Shown piece by piece: positions 59,930-64,000 of a DNA stretch of 64,000 nt. The translations under genes were made by a program, and so were the position numbers. The stretch is taken from the NCBI GenBank assembly GCA_963682175.1, contig OY821775.1, forward strand, positions 13,240,501 through 13,304,500. Reading direction: 5' to 3'. The notes below the pieces were generated by a model. That model did not search any database and was not told the DNA's origin. It was given only the letters and a program-made list of their open reading frames with translations. Position 1 is the first letter of the stretch; the number at the start of each line of letters is the position of its first letter. The stretch is from Triglochin maritima (lineage: Eukaryota > Streptophyta > Magnoliopsida > Alismatales > Juncaginaceae).

Positions 59930-61620
59930 AAAGTCTTGGAAATTCCATGTTCGATGCCAAATACAAATCGATATTCGCAAGTCAAGTACAAAGGAGCAAC
60001 CTTTTTTGTATTCTTGGATGTGAACCAATGTCATGCAATGTAGGCATGAGAGACTTTCTATTTTCTATTTGTTTTGTCGTTGCATAGGTCATGTTGGAGA
60101 TTCTTGCACTAAGCTAAAGAGATTAGGAGTTCTAACTTCTCAAACCGTCCTTTGCATATGTGGGACAAACTGTAGAAATCCATCCCTTATCGCTTTGATG
60201 TTTCTTTGCGAGCTCCGCTGTCAGTAAGGAAAGAGAAGGGGGAACCCTAATTTTGCTTGGAAACATCTTGAAGGGTCCGAAGGTGCAAGTCACGAAAACA
60301 GGCATGCCCACTTCTGAGCCAGCTGCCAAAAGCTACTGGGAGAAAAATTCCACTGCAGGAAAGCCTTCCCAGGAGCACCAATCGGCCTGAGATAAAGACA
60401 ACATTTTATTAACTTCGGATAATACGTAATATGGAAAAACAAGGGAAGAGCAACTCACCAGTAAAATGTGAGGTGTTTCAAATCCCAAGAAAAAGAAAAA
60501 AAGAGGAGAAAGTTATAATGTTAATTCCTAGGAAGATCTGATTCGCTTACACGAGGCCCACTAGTTCAGGGAATTCCACGTGACAAGTGATTCGCTTACA
60601 TGGAGGGCCTACAACAATTTGTCGCTCCCTCCAACCTTTAGTCAAATTCCTAAGTGAAACAAATGCTTCTGAAGCTTCCTCATCTCTCCTTTCAGGATCT
60701 CACAATTACAATAAGTTTTTCGTTGTCCCAGTGAAAGGTAATTCTGGGGATCTTTGATTAATGTGGGAGGATCATATGGACGTCTATGTCTTGAGTTCAT
60801 CAGATGGAGATCCTTACCATGGGTCCTCAGTTTACATAGACTAACATGAGGGCCCCCTCATCTGATCAAGGCTGGATTGTTCTCTAGGCACCCTAGGATG
60901 GTTACATTATTTTGAGAGAGCAAGGGAATGAACCTTGGTTTATATGACACTGACCACTACCCAATCCATGTCAACTTCAACACCAGAAAGAGAATTTGCA
61001 GGCTACACTTGCATTTGAAAACATTTGGACCATGCATGGGGGTTTCTTACTGATTTTTGACTCCTCTTGGAATAGAGAAGAAGATGAACAGTTCACCTTT
61101 AAAATGGAGATCATAAGAAATTTAAAAGCATGTGACAATCTCACTTTGGTCAGTGGCGAAGGAAGACTAAGATGCTGAATCGTGAGATAACATATTACCA
61201 ATCCCTTCCCCTGACTATCGAATCCTTATCCAAAGAAGCAGATCTTATCACCTACGCGGGAAGAATTGTTCTGGAGGCAACGTGCAAAAGTTAATTGCCT
61301 TAAAAAGGGAAACATAAATTCCAAATTCTTCCATATCGAACATCCTGTTTTAGTTCTTTTGGGAGCTATACTCCTCTAACCCCCCTCACATGTTTGATGG
61401 TTTAATTAGTACTGGGCCCAAGATCACAAAAAAGTGTTGAGGAGATAGGCTTTAGCTTGGAGCCCTCGTTCAAAAAAATCTAGAAGGTGGTGGGCCAACT
61501 TAACCTAGAGAAAAGCCCTGGACCACATGGCCTATCTAGTCAATTCTATAAGTCTTGCTAGACCATTATTCAAGTTTCGGTGGTGAGTCTTGTAGAAGGG
61601 ATTTTTAAAAGGAAAAATTT
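59930..61620 (+). pseudogene. LINE (L1-type) retrotransposon relic
   Basis: Order of remnants matches a plant L1 LINE. A zinc-knuckle remnant CRCIGHVGDSC (about 60080) recalls the gag-like first ORF. An endonuclease C-terminal block DTDHYPIHVNF (about 60940) has the SDH-type motif. A linker FWRQRAKVNCLKKGNINSKF (about 61270) and a reverse-transcriptase entry block LEKSPGPHGLSSQFYKSC (about 61510) follow. All pieces are in different frames with many stops. The RT active site is not reached; the element stops near 61620 at an A-rich stretch. Confidence 0.72.
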
Positions 61621-61695
61621 TCAAAATAATAAAAAAAAATAAAAAATTGAAAAAATATGCACTTCAGAAACTTAATTGGCAAAGTATGCACATTG

Positions 61696-61792
61696 AAAAA
61701 CGGCACCACAAATGTCGTTTTCATTAAGTAAAAACGACACTGTAGATGCCGTTTTTACCCTTAATGAAAACGGCATCAGTGATGCCGTTTTT
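61696..61792. repeat. Three short hairpin palindromes at about 35-bp spacing
   Basis: Units CGGCACCACAAATGTCG, CGACACTGTAGATGCCG and ACGGCATCAGTGATGCCGT are each framed by A-runs on the left and T-runs on the right. The third is a perfect inverted repeat with a 3-nt loop. A half unit (GATGTCGTTTTTA) follows at about 61821. Confidence 0.75.
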
Positions 61793-62011
61793 ACTTGGGC
61801 AAATTTTTTCTTGGTTTCGAGATGTCGTTTTTATTTAATACATGTTGAACTAGAAACGGGTCGGTCGGGGGTCTCACTCACCGGTGAGGTGGCGGGGGTT
61901 GCAAGGGGGCAGCGCCCCCTGGAACTTTTTTGGATCTTCAAATTGTTTGATCTGGAAATTTTTGAATCTTCGTCACTTGTCAAATTTTTTGGATCTTCAA
62001 ATTGTTTGATC

Positions 62012-62997
62012 TTTAAGAGAAATATGTTAGTCTTCCTTATGCGAGGGGGTATAAGATTCTGCAGGACATGAAGGAATGGGTAAAGAATGAAATTGAAAAA
62101 AAGGATATCTCACTGCCAGTAGAAGGTATGCTTAAGTTGTTTGTTTTGTTTACGTTTTTCCAACATTTTATGCTTTTTTGTTTGTCAAATGTTTGCCTTA
62201 ATATCTTAGATCTCATAATGGATTACTTAGTTGCCTGTGGTTTGGGAATTTCGGATTGTGAATTTAATTGAAATCGAATGCTGGTTTTTATGCTTTCAAA
62301 TCTTGTGTATTTAATTTACCGTAATGCAGTTTGGTAAAATAAAATATAGATATGGATAACTAATCTCTCGGAAAACATACCTGCATTATGTATTGTTGTG
62401 TCATACTCCCTATTGATACTTATCCGTGCTTTGTTTACAAAATCACCCACCACCAGTTATATTGTGCATTACAAAATCATTGTGCTCAACTACACAAGCA
62501 GAAGGCAATTGCAATTGGAATATTGTACATATGATGAAAATTCTTGTGATTTGTTCCTTCCTGTTAACTTGGAGTTGTTTTATTCATCCTGCAGTGTCTT
62601 TGTTGCATTTGATTTGTTTCGCAGGTTCGAGGAAAAGGCGATGGGAACCAAGTAAGGAATGCGAACTCTAGCAAGCCAATCTCTTGTTTTGTTGGGCCCA
62701 TTAGTTTTGACATGACCCTAAAGCTATGAGATCTGAACACAACTTACACGAGTTTGTTTTTGTGTTTTATTATGTTTTGACTTAATCACGATTTTAATAT
62801 GAATTCACTTTGACTTGGGTGAAGGATACATCTGAAGCTTGAATTTTTTCCCCTCCGGAAACACATATGTAGTATCACAATTTTGTTGCATGAAGACTCA
62901 AATATAGAAATTGTTCACGTGTTACAGTAAAACTCTATTTTCTGCAAGATGAGACCGATTGTCTTAGCCATACTTATTCAAAATTTCCAATGAGAAC
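62012..62997 (+). pseudogene. Chimeric partial duplicate of the 18.9-kb host gene
   Basis: About 50 bp matching exon 2 of the host gene (GAGAAATATGT...TATGCGAGGG) are joined to exon 6 (62065-62125, DMKEWVKNEIEK). Intron 6 and exon 7 (stop TAG 62669-62671) follow, then the 3' flank (copy 3 of the shared flank, from about 62827). Exons 1 and 3-5 are absent. Retention of intron 6 rules out a simple retrocopy. No start or promoter is evident. Confidence 0.8.
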
Positions 62998-64000
62998 TGT
63001 AAAATCTCCGAACAGCGGAAAATTTAAACTTTTAAAATCAAGATGAACACAAGAATAAAACCAAGAGTGTGGACATTACTGAAAGAAAACACCCAAATAC
63101 GTCTCGTGCACCATATTACATAAAAGTTTGTCAAAAGAGTGATTACATCATAACACAAAACACGTAGTACATGTAATCACGAAAACCTAAAGTAGGTAGA
63201 CGACAGGATCCAGTCCCAAAGTGCAATCGCTCTCAGTCACCACCCGCCGGAACCTAACGCGATCCTGAAAAAGATGCAACAATAATGCCTGAGTTTTCAT
63301 AAGGAAACTCCGTATGACAAACTCACTTATATGTCCTAACATACTAGTATAGCATGACATGAAATACAAAGCAGTAAACAACATTCCCACAAGGACAAAA
63401 TCGGACATCCGTCCTGCAATCGTTCCCGCTGTCACACAGGCCCCGCGGTCTACAATCGCCACCGCTGCCACACAGGCCTCACGGTCCGCAACAGCGCCAT
63501 CACCACACAGGCCGTACGGTCCAACAACCACCGGTACAACACAGGCCACACAGTCTAACATCACCACCGCCACACAGGCCACACGATCCAACATCGGGTC
63601 CCCGTAGAGACCTACCGTAGGCACATATGGTCCAACGGACAGTACGCAACACATCCCCACACGCGACTACACAAGCCAAGGGATCGGTGAGGAGGCGTTC
63701 GCACTTCCACGCAGGTAGAATCAGATCTGAAAACATCGTGGTCCACCACAACACCAACGGAGCCGTCGCTCAGGTCGGTCCATCACCGACACCACACAGG
63801 CCGCACGGTACCTCACTCGATAGGTGCACAGTCGAGCTACCTACCGAAACACATCATCGGCAGTCCATCGCCGCAACCACACAGGCTACGCGTGATCCTC
63901 TCTGCCGCCACACAGGCCGCACAGGGGCCCTCCCGCCGCCACATAGGCCGCACGGGCTCGTGCAATCACTGCCTATCAAGGTCAGTCGAACATATCCGCC
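62998..64000 (-). mobile_element. Gypsy LTR of family G1, minus strand, cut by window end
   Basis: Begins TGTAAAATCTCCGAACAGCG, the complement of the G1 LTR end, and runs beyond the window. It includes the GC-rich tandem repeat (63410-63620), whose translated frames match those in LTR 2159-4692 closely. It interrupts the third copy of the shared 3' flank. The palindrome part should lie past 64000. Confidence 0.8.

Overview
The window looks like nuclear DNA of a flowering plant, probably a eudicot. Its genes are split by GT-AG introns, its base composition is AT-rich, it holds plant-type LTR retrotransposons (Ty1/copia and chromodomain Ty3/gypsy), a plant LINE, hAT- and Mutator-type miniature elements, a FAR1/Mutator-type transposase relic and a plant snRNA-type promoter box. 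There is no prokaryotic operon structure. Most of the 64 kb is transposon-derived, and nearly every coding stretch carries stops or frameshifts. The species cannot be told from the sequence.

Layout. 1.2-5.9 kb: a broken HAD-family sugar phosphatase gene (SGPP-like), cut by a 2.5-kb solo gypsy LTR with a 5-bp target duplication. 6.0-6.7 kb: a hAT-like miniature element carrying two tRNA-like segments and an snRNA-type promoter. 6.9-18.0 kb: a nest of insertions. A truncated gypsy LTR is split by a minus-strand copia solo LTR, which is itself split by a plus-strand, internally deleted copia element; a gypsy integrase/chromodomain relic and its 3' LTR follow. 18.4-18.8 kb: a Mutator-like MITE. 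18.9-20.7 kb: the only apparently intact host gene, seven exons and about 240 residues, of a family I do not recognise.

22.0-30.1 kb: a FAR1/MULE-type transposase pseudogene (plus strand) faces a plant-mobile-domain/Ulp1-protease-like pseudogene (minus strand). An expanded 22-bp minisatellite fills one intron of each and the space between them. 30.5-34.2 kb: two unrelated tandem duplications. 35.4-39.2 kb: copia fragments, including another solo LTR inserted in opposite orientation into its own family. 40-51 kb: an LTR-like unit, a proteasome alpha-1 subunit fragment, decayed LTR pieces, a long fold-back hairpin, and a minus-strand gypsy with gag, protease, reverse transcriptase and integrase. 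52-60 kb: at least five copies, in both orientations, of one SIRE-like copia LTR family. 60.0-61.6 kb: a LINE relic. 62.0-63.0 kb: a partial chimeric duplicate of the 18.9-kb host gene. 63.0 kb to the end: a minus-strand gypsy LTR of the family seen at 2.2 kb.

The most striking signal is a perfect 10-bp palindrome, CGGTCGACCG, with near variants. It recurs in dense clusters of about 5-15 copies inside LTRs of several unrelated families (gypsy, at least two copia families, a SIRE-like copia, and an unclassified tandem repeat). The spacers between copies are not alike, so this is not an ordinary tandem repeat. Second is the sense-oriented 22-bp minisatellite in introns of both genes of the 22-30 kb pair. 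Coordinates of decayed elements are approximate; exact target duplications are given where they could be read.
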